DNA of 64,000 bases, taken from Stutzerimonas stutzeri RCH2 (GTDB lineage Bacteria > Pseudomonadota > Gammaproteobacteria > Pseudomonadales > Pseudomonadaceae). The position numbers were made by a program, and so were the translations under genes. The stretch covers positions 2,880,001 to 2,944,000 of the forward strand of contig NC_019936.1 in the NCBI RefSeq assembly GCF_000327065.1, in the 5' to 3' direction. Of this stretch, positions 48,508-59,190 are shown piece by piece. Numbering within the stretch: position 1 is the stretch's first letter; each line of letters opens with the position of its first letter. The notes below the pieces were generated by a model. It was not told where the DNA came from and made no database searches. It was given only the letters and a program-made list of their open reading frames with translations.

Positions 48508-49200
48508 GTGGCCAAGTTCCTGAATACCAGCGCAACGAACTATTACCTCGAAGAGATGATCAAGACGGCCAAGGACCGCCTGATTCTGATCAGTCCTTTC
48601 CTGCGCTTGAACGAGCGCATCAAGGAGCTCTTGGAAGACAAGGATCGGCTAAAAATCGACGTTCGAATTGTGTACGGAAAAAGTGAGCTGCAGCCCGAAG
48701 AGGTCAACTGGCTCAAAGGCCTCAGCTACATCCGCACCAGCTTCTGCAAGAACCTTCACGCCAAGTGCTACCTCAACGAAGAGAGCTGCATTATTACCAG
48801 CCTCAACCTCTATGAGTTCAGCCAAGTCAACAATAACGAGATGGGCATTTTCATTGACCGGCAGAACGATACCGATCTCTACCGAGACGCCTACGAAGAA
48901 GCCCAACGAATAATCCGCATCAGCGATGAGGTGCGCATTTCGCTTGAAGTGGTCGCCAAGGATAGCGAGCCAGCTAGCGAAACAGACGACAGCACAAACA
49001 AGCTGACCAGCTCAAAAATGGCGCAAAAGCTTGGGCTCAAGACGCCAGAATTTCTTGAAAAGTTATTAAGCCAAGGGTTTCTTGAGCTCCGCGACGGCAA
49101 GAACTACCTGACCGACAAAGGTAAGGAAGCTGGTGGCGAGTTTCGCATGAGCCCGAAGTTCGGCCCGTACTTCCTATGGCCAGTGGCGCTGGATATCTAG
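48508..49200 (+). CDS. Phospholipase-D-fold protein with C-terminal winged-helix-like segment
   Basis: A 230-residue protein from the GTG at 48508, chosen because GGAGG stands 5 bases before it and AKFLNTSATNYYLEEMI is the natural start; ATG 48496 and 48466 are alternatives. A single PLD half-motif is present: H84-x-K86 in LHAKCYLN, S98 and N100, then QVNNNEMG. One motif per chain implies a dimeric active site, as in Nuc-type endonucleases. The last 60 residues (SSKMAQKLGLKTPEFLEKLLSQGFLELRDGKNYLTDKGKEAG) look like a small DNA-binding domain. Base composition is AT-richer than the core genes. It lies 109 bases after the Mrr-like gene on the same strand and may act with it. Confidence 0.8.
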   Translation: MAKFLNTSATNYYLEEMIKTAKDRLILISPFLRLNERIKELLEDKDRLKIDVRIVYGKSELQPEEVNWLKGLSYIRTSFCKNLHAKCYLNEESCIITSLNLYEFSQVNNNEMGIFIDRQNDTDLYRDAYEEAQRIIRISDEVRISLEVVAKDSEPASETDDSTNKLTSSKMAQKLGLKTPEFLEKLLSQGFLELRDGKNYLTDKGKEAGGEFRMSPKFGPYFLWPVALDI

Positions 49201-49294
49201 CCTGCCAACGGCTAGCCGGATGCGGATACACGAACTCAGACGATGCCAAACGCCCCTTCAGTAGGGTGAGCGGAATCGTCGTGGAGGGGGTTGA

Positions 49295-49500
49295 GCGGCA
49301 TGGATGCCGCGAGAGCCGCGATGGGCCAGGGATGGCCCATCGCGGCGTGCCCCTGGAATGGCGATGGAGCAAACGAACCCGGAGCGAAGCGCAGAGCCGG
49401 ATGCAGGGGCAAGCCCTTTTGGTTCCTTTTGGCGGGGCCGGCCATCCGGGCGACTGCAAAAGGGACCCGCCCAGCGGGGCGGAACCAATGCCAGAAGCAA
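49295..49500. other. Structured intergenic element with several hairpins
   Basis: A non-coding stretch with GCGGCAT-GG-ATGCCGC (49295-49310), a perfect 12-bp stem CCGCGATGGGCC/GGCCCATCGCGG (49316-49345), and a CCTTTTGG...CAAAAGGG arm pair (about 49416-49474). I recall similar sequence recurring between genes in many Pseudomonas genomes. Overlapping frames look like artefacts. Confidence 0.55.
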
Positions 49501-49534
49501 CTCGGAAACGATCCGAGCAAGTAGCCTGGAAGTG

Positions 49535-49570
49535 ACGCGTGGAAAAGGCTTCGCCGTTTTCCACCCTACG
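49535..49570. repeat. REP element
   Basis: GACGCGTGGAAAAGGC...GTTTTCCACCCTACG hairpin, near-identical to the copy at 46678. It lies 12 bases after the broken LysR gene. Confidence 0.85.
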
Positions 49571-49581
49571 CGGCGGCGCGA

Positions 49582-50483
49582 TTACCCGGTCAACTCACAC
49601 AACCCACCCGGCACCTTCATCACCCACTCCCTCACCGCCCGAACCGTCGGATCATCCCGACGGCTCTCTGGATATACGAGATGAAACGGCCTGCCCTCCA
49701 TCTCCGGCCCGAACGGCTGCACCAGCCGCCCTTCCCTCAGTTCGTCCTCGATCAACTGCCGACTCATCAACGCCACGCCCTGCGCGCCGATGGCGGCGGA
49801 GATGGCGTGGGTCTCGTCGGAGAAGACCAGCCCGGCGCTCACATCCAGCCGCGGCACGTTGGCGAGCTTCTGCCACGACGCCCAATGAATCGGAGCGGAC
49901 AAGGCGGCTTGCGCACGGAAATGAATCAAAGGGTGTTTGGGCAGCTCAGCAATCGCAAGCCGAGGTGCGGGCTGCAGACCGGGACGAAAGTGTTGTCGAA
50001 CAGCTTCTCCGCTACCAGACCGGGCCAGCGACCGTCGCCGTAGCGGATGGCGATATCCGCCGTGACGCCATCCAGCGCGACTGGCTCATGGGAGGTGTGG
50101 AAGCGCAGATCGATATCGGGGTGGGAATCGCGCAGCAGGCAGACCCAGGGCACCAGCCAGCGCACCGCGATGGCCGGTGTAGTGCTAAGGGTGATTGCCT
50201 GGCGACGAGGCGCCGCGCTGAGGCGTTCGACCGCCCCGCTGATGCTGTCGAAGGCCGTTTCCAACGTCTGTTGCAGCTCCCGCCCCGGGTCGGTCAGTTC
50301 CAGCTTTCGCGGTTTGCGCAGAAACAGCGCCACGCCGAGGGACTCCTCCAGCGAGCGGATCTGGTGGCTGATCGCTGTGGCCGTGACGGACAGCTCCTCG
50401 GCGGCCTGCTTGGCGCTCTCGTGGCGGGCCGCGGCTTCGAAGGCCCGTAGCGCAGAAAGCGAGGGTAACCGGCGGTGCACCAT
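49582..50483 (-). pseudogene. LysR-family regulator, frameshifted (GcvA-like)
   Basis: A LysR-type regulator split in two frames. The N-terminal part (start 50483, MVHRRLPSLSALRAFEAAARH) has the helix-turn-helix (AAEELSVTATAISHQIRSLEESLG) and half of the effector domain, ending at 49926 with a foreign tail. The true C-terminus resumes as AIAELPKHPLIHFRAQ and ends at 49582. Loss of one base in the TTGCG run near 49958 explains the break. It is divergent from the azoreductase gene, its probable former target. A sequencing error is possible. Confidence 0.8.
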
Positions 50484-50600
50484 GGCTGAGTTTCTCTCAC
50501 CTGTAGTTGGAAAAAATGGTCGTTTGTCGCCAGTACAGCCTAGCCCTAGGCTGGATTTACCGCGAACGACAGATGAGTTCAATCACAGAGGAGAATCACC

Positions 50601-51323
50601 ATGACGCACCTTCTGCACCTCGACGCCAGCGCCCGCCCCGGCCTTGCCGGCAAGGATGAACACGGTTCCCACAGCCGTAACCTCACCCACCGCTTCGTCA
50701 GCCAGTGGGCGGCCGGCCGCGCGCAGGACGGCATCGTTTACCGGGACATAGGCCAGAACCCGCCGTCCTTTATCAGCCATGACTGGATCGCCTCCAGCTT
50801 CACGCCGGAAGAACGCCGTGAGCCGTGGATGCGGGACACGCTGGTGGAAAGCGACCTGCTGGTCGATGAGCTGATCGCCGCCGATGTATTGGTCATCGGT
50901 ACGCCGCTCTACAACTTCGGCATGCCCGCGGCGCTGAAGGCCTGGATCGACCAGATCGTGCGCCCGGGCCGGACGGTCGAGGTCGACGAAAGCAAGCTGC
51001 CCGACCCGTACGTGCCGTTGCTGGCGGACCGGCCACGGCATGCAGTCATACTCAGTGCCCGGGGCGGCATCGGCTTTGGTCCCGGTGGGGAGATGGCGCA
51101 CATGAATCACCTGGAGCCGAACCTGGTGACGGCACTCAATTTCATCGGCATCACCCGCATTCACCAGATCGCCATTGAAGGTCAGGAAACCGGTGGCGAG
51201 GTATTGGCTGCCTCGGTGGCCGAGGCGCTGCGGCAGGTAGATGCGTTGGTGAAGAAGCTGCAGGCGGAGCTTAATGGCGCACCTGTGGGTCGGGTCGAGC
51301 AGAGGCAGGCGGAGGCGGTTTAG
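50601..51323 (+). CDS. azoR: FMN-dependent NADH-azoreductase
   Basis: A flavodoxin-fold quinone/azo reductase of 240 residues, a little longer than E. coli AzoR because of a C-terminal tail (AELNGAPVGRVEQRQAEAV). The FMN loop is LHLDASARPG with S-rich GSHSRNLTHRF; VIGTPLYNFGMPAALKAWIDQIVRPGRT-type sequence and the SARGG loop are the other cofactor contacts. GGAG precedes the ATG. It is divergent from the broken LysR regulator with a 117-base gap. Confidence 0.92.
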   Translation: MTHLLHLDASARPGLAGKDEHGSHSRNLTHRFVSQWAAGRAQDGIVYRDIGQNPPSFISHDWIASSFTPEERREPWMRDTLVESDLLVDELIAADVLVIGTPLYNFGMPAALKAWIDQIVRPGRTVEVDESKLPDPYVPLLADRPRHAVILSARGGIGFGPGGEMAHMNHLEPNLVTALNFIGITRIHQIAIEGQETGGEVLAASVAEALRQVDALVKKLQAELNGAPVGRVEQRQAEAV

Positions 51324-51364
51324 TGGTGTTGCCGGCGCGTAGCATTTCTAGACGGCCGAGAACG

Positions 51365-51400
51365 GACGGGTGGAAAAGGCGTTGCCGTTTTCCTCCCTAC
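51365..51400. repeat. REP-like element
   Basis: GGGTGGAAAAGGC-GTTGCC-GTTTTCCTCCCTAC: a diverged copy of the window's REP hairpin, between azoR and katG. Confidence 0.7.
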
Positions 51401-51443
51401 GGCCTGGTTGGTCAGCGGCGCCCGAAGGCGCCGCCGCACCGTT

Positions 51444-53774
<2,331 letters not shown>

Positions 53775-53857
53775 TCAGTTCTGGCACCGCCGATTGAAGC
53801 CTTGAGCGCAGCAACGACGGGGCTTGGCTCGCATTGAAGAGTGCCAACAGGCCTGAT

Positions 53858-53894
53858 ATCGTTTTTCGCTATTGGGTCGATAGACGATGGCTTG
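53858..53894. promoter_or_regulatory. OxyR-like binding site upstream of katG
   Basis: ATCG-N7-CTAT-N7-ATAG-N7-CTTG fits the OxyR pattern ATAG-N7-CTAT-N7-ATAG-N7-CTAT at 13 of 16 positions with exact spacing. It sits within the 374-base gap between katG and the GNAT gene, about 185-220 bases before the katG start. The rest of that gap holds no gene I can support. Confidence 0.65.
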
Positions 53895-54049
53895 GCAAGC
53901 GAGCATGAACAGATTTTTTTGGATGACTGAGTACCTCCGAGCAGGCACGGGATGCGCGTAATCCGGGCACTGAGCAGCGTCTAACCAAGCTCCGTGCTGC
54001 ATCCGCCGCTACAATGCCGCCCCCTTACCGCCATGCCGGAGCCCAGCCC

Positions 54050-54721
54050 ATGTTCACCCTCACCCATCTGGACACCCCGCCGCCGGAGTCGCTGAAAAGC
54101 CAGGTGCTGCAGATGGTGGTGGACTATCTCGGCGACATCAGCCCGGTCTCGCTGCAGCCCAGCAACCCGCTGTATCAGCTGTATCAGTACGTGGTGGGTT
54201 TCGAGGTGCATCGTTACCTGGACAGCATGGACGGCGCGCAGCCCGGCAAGCCGGAGCTGATCATGGCGCTGGAGGCTGACGACCCGGCTGTCCTGCTCGG
54301 CTTCGCGCTGTACCTGCCCTTTGTGGATGATCCCGAAGCCTGCGCACTGGTCTATCTGGCGGTCGACGTCGGCCATCGTCGCCAGGGCGTCGGTCGGGCC
54401 ATGGTCGAAGCGATGGTGGCGCGTTATCCCCATGCGGAGGTGGCGTGCGTTGCAGGCAAGGTGCCGTATTTCAGCGCACTGGGCTTTCAGCCGCTGGCGG
54501 CGCGCGGCCCGCAGGTAGTGATGAATACCCGTAACGAGGCTTCGAACGGCGCGGTGGCGGTGCAGGATCTGGAGCCGATCTTCCAGTCCAAGGAAGTCCG
54601 GCAGATCTACAGCTATCTGGTGCAGCAGAACGGCAAAAAGGCCATGAGCGAGGCAGAGAAACAGCGCGACCGCCTGCTCGATCAGATGGCGCGCCAGGCT
54701 GACCAGCTGATGGAAAACTAA
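54050..54721 (+). CDS. GNAT-family N-acetyltransferase
   Basis: A 223-residue acetyltransferase. The acetyl-CoA loop is in GHRRQGVGRAMVEAM (about 118-132), preceded by the beta strand ALVYLAVDV. The C-terminal 50 residues (EVRQIYSYLVQQNGKKAMSEAEKQRDRLLDQMARQADQLMEN) form a charged helix beyond the usual GNAT fold. The ATG at 54050 is chosen after GGAG; an in-frame ATG at 54014 exists. Substrate unknown. Confidence 0.85.
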   Translation: MFTLTHLDTPPPESLKSQVLQMVVDYLGDISPVSLQPSNPLYQLYQYVVGFEVHRYLDSMDGAQPGKPELIMALEADDPAVLLGFALYLPFVDDPEACALVYLAVDVGHRRQGVGRAMVEAMVARYPHAEVACVAGKVPYFSALGFQPLAARGPQVVMNTRNEASNGAVAVQDLEPIFQSKEVRQIYSYLVQQNGKKAMSEAEKQRDRLLDQMARQADQLMEN

Positions 54722-54779
54722 GCGTCGGCCCGGCGTCTGCACTGACTGTCCAGAACGCTCCCGGACGCAGCCTCGCTGA

Positions 54780-55523
54780 TCAGCGCTTTATGCAGACAAA
54801 TAGCGCGTTCCCTGAAACCTCGTTCCAGGGCACGATCTTCTCGTAGTCATGCTCGAGCACATGCACCTCGAAGTACGACTCCAACAGCTCGCTCAGCTCG
54901 GCAAAGCTCACGGCCACCATCGCGTGTTCGTCGTGCCAGACCTGGCTTTGATCGGCGACGGACTTTTCGATGCGCAGCCTCAGCAGTTGCTGCTCCCCTT
55001 CACCCGGGTAGTGCCAGCCGGAGCTGAAGGTGAACAGGCCGTCCGCATGTCTGGCCGTGTGCGAGACGAATGAGGCGTTGTCGATCCGGCGCTTGTCCAC
55101 GGCGTTGAAGCAGAACAGCCCGCCTGGGGCCAGCGCGGCATGCACGCTGGCGATGCAGGCCTTGAGCCGCTCGACACCGCCGCTGTAGTGGATAGAGTAA
55201 AGAAAGCAGGTGATCAGATCGGCCGGTTGCTCGACGGCAAAGCCACACATGTCCTGTAGGGAAAACTGCGCTTCCGGGCAGCGCACCGCCGCCCTGTCGA
55301 GCATCGGCTGATTGATGTCGAGCCCGCCGCTGGTATAGCCGGCATCGATGAAATGGCGGACGTGCGGGCCCGTGCCGCAGGCGAGGTCCAGATGCCTCGT
55401 CCCGCCGTTGCCGAACAGCTGCTGCAATCGCTGGACGCAGTGGCTTTGCGCCCCGTAGTCGATGTCCGCACACATGAGATCGTAGTAACCCGACAAGTCG
55501 GTATAGAGAGCATCGCCGGGCAT
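54780..55523 (-). CDS. Class I SAM-dependent methyltransferase
   Basis: A 247-residue methyltransferase with motif I LDLACGTGPHV (about 45-55), motif II region GGLDINQPML and a post-motif LITCFLYSIHYSG. The N-terminus YTDLSGYYDLMCADIDY is typical of small-molecule methyltransferases. No operon partner; it converges with the GNAT gene. The substrate cannot be told. Confidence 0.87.
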   Translation of the reverse strand: MPGDALYTDLSGYYDLMCADIDYGAQSHCVQRLQQLFGNGGTRHLDLACGTGPHVRHFIDAGYTSGGLDINQPMLDRAAVRCPEAQFSLQDMCGFAVEQPADLITCFLYSIHYSGGVERLKACIASVHAALAPGGLFCFNAVDKRRIDNASFVSHTARHADGLFTFSSGWHYPGEGEQQLLRLRIEKSVADQSQVWHDEHAMVAVSFAELSELLESYFEVHVLEHDYEKIVPWNEVSGNALFVCIKR

Positions 55524-55683
55524 GATGACCTGATGTGTGAGGGGGCTTCAGCGGGCGCGCATCATATCTCAACCACACCTCCGCGTAGTGGCCAGGCGTA
55601 GTGCTGGACTTCGCTGGACGGTGACAGGTTGCGTGGCCCGTCCAGCCGCCCTGCTCCGCCAGCATGGTCCCGGTCGCACCCGA

Positions 55684-56130
55684 TCAGTCGTCCGGAATCT
55701 CCACTTCGACCAGCTTCGCCAGAAGCGTCAGCGACTCCTGCCAGCCGAGGTAGCAGGCTTCGGCTGGGATCGCGTCCGGGACGCCTGCCTGGGCGATGCT
55801 CAGTTCGGTGCCGCAGGAAACCTGGGTGAGCGTCACCGTCACCTCAATCGTGCCCGGCAAGCCCGGATCGTCGAATGTGTCTTCGTAACGGATTCGCTGA
55901 TTTTCCAGCAGCTCCAGGAACTGCCCGGCGAAACTGTGGCTCGTGCCCGTGGAGAAATTCGTGAAGGACATTCTGTAGCGGCCGCCTACCCGCGCCTCGA
56001 TCTCGTGCACATTGCCAGTAAAGCCGTTCGGCGGCAGCCATTTGGCCTTGGCGTCTGGGTCCAGAAAGGCGCGATAGATGCGCTCAGGTGTCGCTCGCAG
56101 GACGCGGTGAAGGCGAATGGTGCTGGGCAT
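55684..56130 (-). CDS. SRPBCC/AHSA1-family protein
   Basis: A 148-residue START-like domain protein: IRLHRVLRATPERIYRAFLDPDAKAKWLPP at the start, GGRYRMSFTNFS in the middle and GWQESLTLLAKLVE at the end. The family binds hydrophobic ligands; the function of this subgroup is unknown. Single gene between the methyltransferase and the TetR regulator, same strand as both. Confidence 0.88.
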   Translation of the reverse strand: MPSTIRLHRVLRATPERIYRAFLDPDAKAKWLPPNGFTGNVHEIEARVGGRYRMSFTNFSTGTSHSFAGQFLELLENQRIRYEDTFDDPGLPGTIEVTVTLTQVSCGTELSIAQAGVPDAIPAEACYLGWQESLTLLAKLVEVEIPDD

Positions 56131-56259
56131 GGCCGTTCTCCTCTGGTGGCGAATGTGCCTTGATGACCTTGATAGTCGAACGAAGGAGAGCGAATTCGAC
56201 GCAACGCTTGAATTTTCCGCCTACCCAGCATCGCAAGCGTCCACCCTAGACAAGCGCGG

Positions 56260-56892
56260 TCAAGCCGGCTCGTTCGCGCCCATGAGCGTATGCAGGCACA
56301 GGTGCTCCATGCTGGCGGCCCAGGCCTGCATGCGTTCCGCTTCAAGCTGCACCAGCATCGCGTAGCGGCGACCGCCCCATACCGAAAGATGCAGTGCTTC
56401 CAGCGTCGCAGCGCTCGGGCGTACCGGCAGATCGGTCGCCACGTCGATGACCCGGTGCCAGGCGCCCAGCAGATCCTCGTAGGCCCGACGTTGATGTTTG
56501 GGCTCGGCTACCAGCGCTTCCAGCTCGAGCATATCCGGGTGAAACCAGGGCAGCCGCGAGTCGACGCCGGCAAGGGTGCGCACCAGTCGGCGGATGCGTT
56601 CGTGCCAGGCAAGCGCCGTTGGCGCCACCGCTTGCGCGTCGATGGCCTCCAGCAACTGCTCGACGCAATAGCGCACATAGCCCGAGTGCAGGGCGTGCTT
56701 GTTGGGGAAGTAGTCGTACAGGGTGCCGATGGCCACGCCGGCTTCCAATGCGACCGCACGGGTCGTCAATCGCGACCAGCCGTCGCGCTGCCATATCCGA
56801 ACATAGGTGTCGAAAATCGCCTGTACGGTGGCCTTGGCGCGCTGCTGAGTCGGCCGTTTGAGCGGCTTGGCGCTCGGCAATCGTGTGCTCAT
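56260..56892 (-). CDS. TetR-family transcriptional regulator
   Basis: A 210-residue repressor type with an N-terminal helix-turn-helix: TVQAIFDTYVRIWQRDGWSRLTTRAVALEAGVAIGTLYDYFPNK (about 20-63), and an unrelated C-terminal ligand domain. The ATG at 56890-56892 starts MSTRLPSAKPLKRPTQQRA. It is divergent from the DUF2855 gene with a 73-base gap, its likely target. No clear palindrome was seen there. Confidence 0.9.
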   Translation of the reverse strand: MSTRLPSAKPLKRPTQQRAKATVQAIFDTYVRIWQRDGWSRLTTRAVALEAGVAIGTLYDYFPNKHALHSGYVRYCVEQLLEAIDAQAVAPTALAWHERIRRLVRTLAGVDSRLPWFHPDMLELEALVAEPKHQRRAYEDLLGAWHRVIDVATDLPVRPSAATLEALHLSVWGGRRYAMLVQLEAERMQAWAASMEHLCLHTLMGANEPA

Positions 56893-56965
56893 GAAATCCG
56901 AACCCGGCGGTGAAACGAAAGGGATAGAGTCGAAGCCGTCCATTTACGAACCCAAGGTGCCATTG

Positions 56966-58069
56966 ATGAGCGTCATCCGCCAGTTGCAGAACAACAAGAA
57001 AGACATGCAGCAGACCCGCATTCAGACCCGACCGATGCCGGAGCTGAAAGCCGGCGAAGCCCTGCTGCGTATCAGCCGGCTGGCACTGACCACGAACAAT
57101 GTCACCTACGCCGCATTCGGCGAGACACCTCACCTGCGCTATTGGGACTTCTACCCCACCGGCGATAGCGAGTGGTTCCACATGCCGGCGTGGGGCTTCG
57201 CCGAAGTCGTGGAGAGCACCGTCGATGGCCTGGCGAAGGGTGAACGCTTCTATGGCTTTTGGCCGATCGCCAGCCATGTCCTCATGCAGCCGGTACGGGT
57301 TTCCGAGCGCGGCTTCTACGACGGTGCCGAACACCGACTCGAACTCACATCGGCCTACAACCAGTACCAGCGCATCAGCAGCGACGCCGCCTATCGCGCA
57401 GAGAGCGAAAACTACCAGATGCTGCTGCGCCCGCTGTTCATCACCTCGTTCATGCTGGCGGATTTCCTTGACGACAACGCCTTCTTCGGCGCGCGCCAAA
57501 TCCTGATGTCGAGCGCCTCGAGCAAGACCGCGTACGGCACGGCGTTCTGCCTGCAGGACAACCCGGCCGTGCAGCTGATCGGGCTTACTTCCGCGGGCAA
57601 CACGGACTTCGTAAAAGGGCTGGGTTGCTATCGCCAGGCAGTAGGCTACGACCAACTCGCTTCGCTGGACCCGAGCGTGCCCACGCTCTACGTCGACTTC
57701 TCCGGCAGCGCCGATCTACGCCGGCAGATCCACAGCCATTTCAAGGATGCCCTGGTGTACGACTGCTTCGCCGGGTCAGCCCAGAACCACGAATACAGAA
57801 AGACGGACGCAACGCTGGCCGGTCCGCAGCCACAGCCCTACTTCGCGCCTTATCAGATCAAGAAACGCAACGCCGACTGGGGCCCCGCCGAGGTGACCCG
57901 CCGCTTCAACGAGGCGCAACTGGCCTTTATCGCCCGGGTAAGCGATACGCAGCAGCCCTGGATGCAGGTGAACGAGCACGCCGGCCTGCAAGCGGCACAG
58001 ACGCTGGCCGAAGCCCTGATAAAAGGTGATATCAACCCGCTGGAGGGCAACGCCGTGGTCCTCGACTGA
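56966..58069 (+). CDS. DUF2855 family protein
   Basis: A 367-residue protein of the DUF2855 family, distantly MDR-like: LRISRLALTTNNVTYAAFGETPHLRYWDFYPT near residues 35-65, then FGARQILMSSASSKTAYGTAF and VQLIGLTSAGNTDFVKGLG, which resemble a nucleotide-binding fold. Function not established. The start at MSVIRQLQNN (56966) fits a soluble N-terminus; the frame is open further upstream. Probably controlled by the divergent TetR. Confidence 0.85.
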   Translation: MSVIRQLQNNKKDMQQTRIQTRPMPELKAGEALLRISRLALTTNNVTYAAFGETPHLRYWDFYPTGDSEWFHMPAWGFAEVVESTVDGLAKGERFYGFWPIASHVLMQPVRVSERGFYDGAEHRLELTSAYNQYQRISSDAAYRAESENYQMLLRPLFITSFMLADFLDDNAFFGARQILMSSASSKTAYGTAFCLQDNPAVQLIGLTSAGNTDFVKGLGCYRQAVGYDQLASLDPSVPTLYVDFSGSADLRRQIHSHFKDALVYDCFAGSAQNHEYRKTDATLAGPQPQPYFAPYQIKKRNADWGPAEVTRRFNEAQLAFIARVSDTQQPWMQVNEHAGLQAAQTLAEALIKGDINPLEGNAVVLD

Positions 58070-58323
58070 CCTCGTTTTGATGCTGAGCAAATAACCACAG
58101 CCAGCGCGGTAGATGGATACGGCTGGCGTGTATCGAGTAAGTCGCTAGCCTGACTATGGAATTGCCCAGTATCTCGCCGCGTGAACGCGAACCCGCACTG
58201 ACGAAACCGTCTCAGGCGCAACAGAACCTGGCGCTGGCCGACGAGGCCGTGCGCAACGTGCTTCCCAGTCGCACACAGGCGGCAAAACGGAGGCGTCCAG
58301 TGAACGCCTCTGCCCCTGCGCGG

Positions 58324-59106
58324 TTACGGCTGTTCTATGTGCGCGGCAAAGCCGACCTGCCCTGGTGCCACATCGGCCTTGAGCATGAGCGCCGGAATGT
58401 CGTAGTCGCCGCCGTTCTGTTTGCGATAGGCGATAGGCTTCGTTCGCCAGAGGCCGTCCAGGCGCTCACCCAACTCGTTGCGAAGCGCGTCGAATCGGGC
58501 CGGGTCGATACGGCTGGTGCGGTGCACCACAACCGGTGGCAGCACATCGAAGCCCGGGTAATGCAGGATGCCGTGATGTATGGGGAACAGCAGGTCGTCG
58601 ATGGGCCCGTTGATCCCCCGCGGGCTGTAGTGTGAATCCCAACCGCCGGTAGTCACGATCAGCATGGCCCGCTTGCCCACCATCGCACCCTCGCCGTAGC
58701 GATCGCCCCAGCGCGCATCCGAGTGCTCGCCAACGCCATAAGCGAAACCGTAGGCGTATACCCGGTCGACCCAGCCCTTGAGGATCGCCGGCATCGAGAA
58801 CCACCAGAGCGGGAATTGCAGGATCAGCGCATCTGCCCAGCGCAGCTTGTCCTGCTCGGCAGCGATGTCAGGACTCTGCCGACCACTGGCGAACGCGCGT
58901 CGGGAATCCGCGGACGCATCGAAGCGCGCTTCGGGATCGCGATCCAGGCTGTCGCTGGCATCGATTGTGGCCTTCCAGCCCATGGCATACAGGTCGGAAG
59001 CCTGAACGCTGTGTCCGGCCGCCTGCAGACGCTGGACGGCGAAGTCCTTCAATGCGCCATTCAGCGAGCGCGGTTCGGGATGGGCATAAACAAGCAGAAC
59101 ATTCAT
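58324..59106 (-). CDS. NAD(P)H dehydrogenase (quinone), flavodoxin-2 fold
   Basis: A 260-residue flavoprotein oxidoreductase related to MdaB/NQO1-type proteins: LLVYAHPEPRSLNGAL at the start (flavin phosphate loop), LILQFPLWWFSMPAILKGWVDRVYAYGFAYG and TTGGWDSHYSPRGINGPIDDLL. It probably reduces quinones with two electrons. Divergent from a LysR regulator whose candidate operator lies between them. The 254 bases between it and the DUF2855 gene hold nothing recognisable. Confidence 0.88.
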   Translation of the reverse strand: MNVLLVYAHPEPRSLNGALKDFAVQRLQAAGHSVQASDLYAMGWKATIDASDSLDRDPEARFDASADSRRAFASGRQSPDIAAEQDKLRWADALILQFPLWWFSMPAILKGWVDRVYAYGFAYGVGEHSDARWGDRYGEGAMVGKRAMLIVTTGGWDSHYSPRGINGPIDDLLFPIHHGILHYPGFDVLPPVVVHRTSRIDPARFDALRNELGERLDGLWRTKPIAYRKQNGGDYDIPALMLKADVAPGQVGFAAHIEQP

Positions 59107-59150
59107 GGCAAACCTCCGTAGCGGGACGGCTGCAGAATGTGGCCTGCCAA

Positions 59151-59180
59151 GGTATGTTTAAAATGAATAACTAACATGCC
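59151..59180. promoter_or_regulatory. Candidate LysR operator
   Basis: GGTATGTT-N14-AACATGCC, an inverted repeat with 7 of 8 arm bases matching, in the gap between the divergent quinone reductase and LysR genes. It supports the GTG start of the regulator at 59191. Confidence 0.5.
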
Positions 59181-59190
59181 AGGTATTGCC

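Noticed and set aside
49236..49520. Open frames on both strands in the structured element downstream of the PLD gene
   Set aside because: Overlap inverted repeats, lack ribosome sites and show no domain; treated as non-coding.
58156..58635. 159-residue open frame antisense to the quinone reductase
   Set aside because: Its C-terminal half is a shadow of the reductase gene and no domain is visible.
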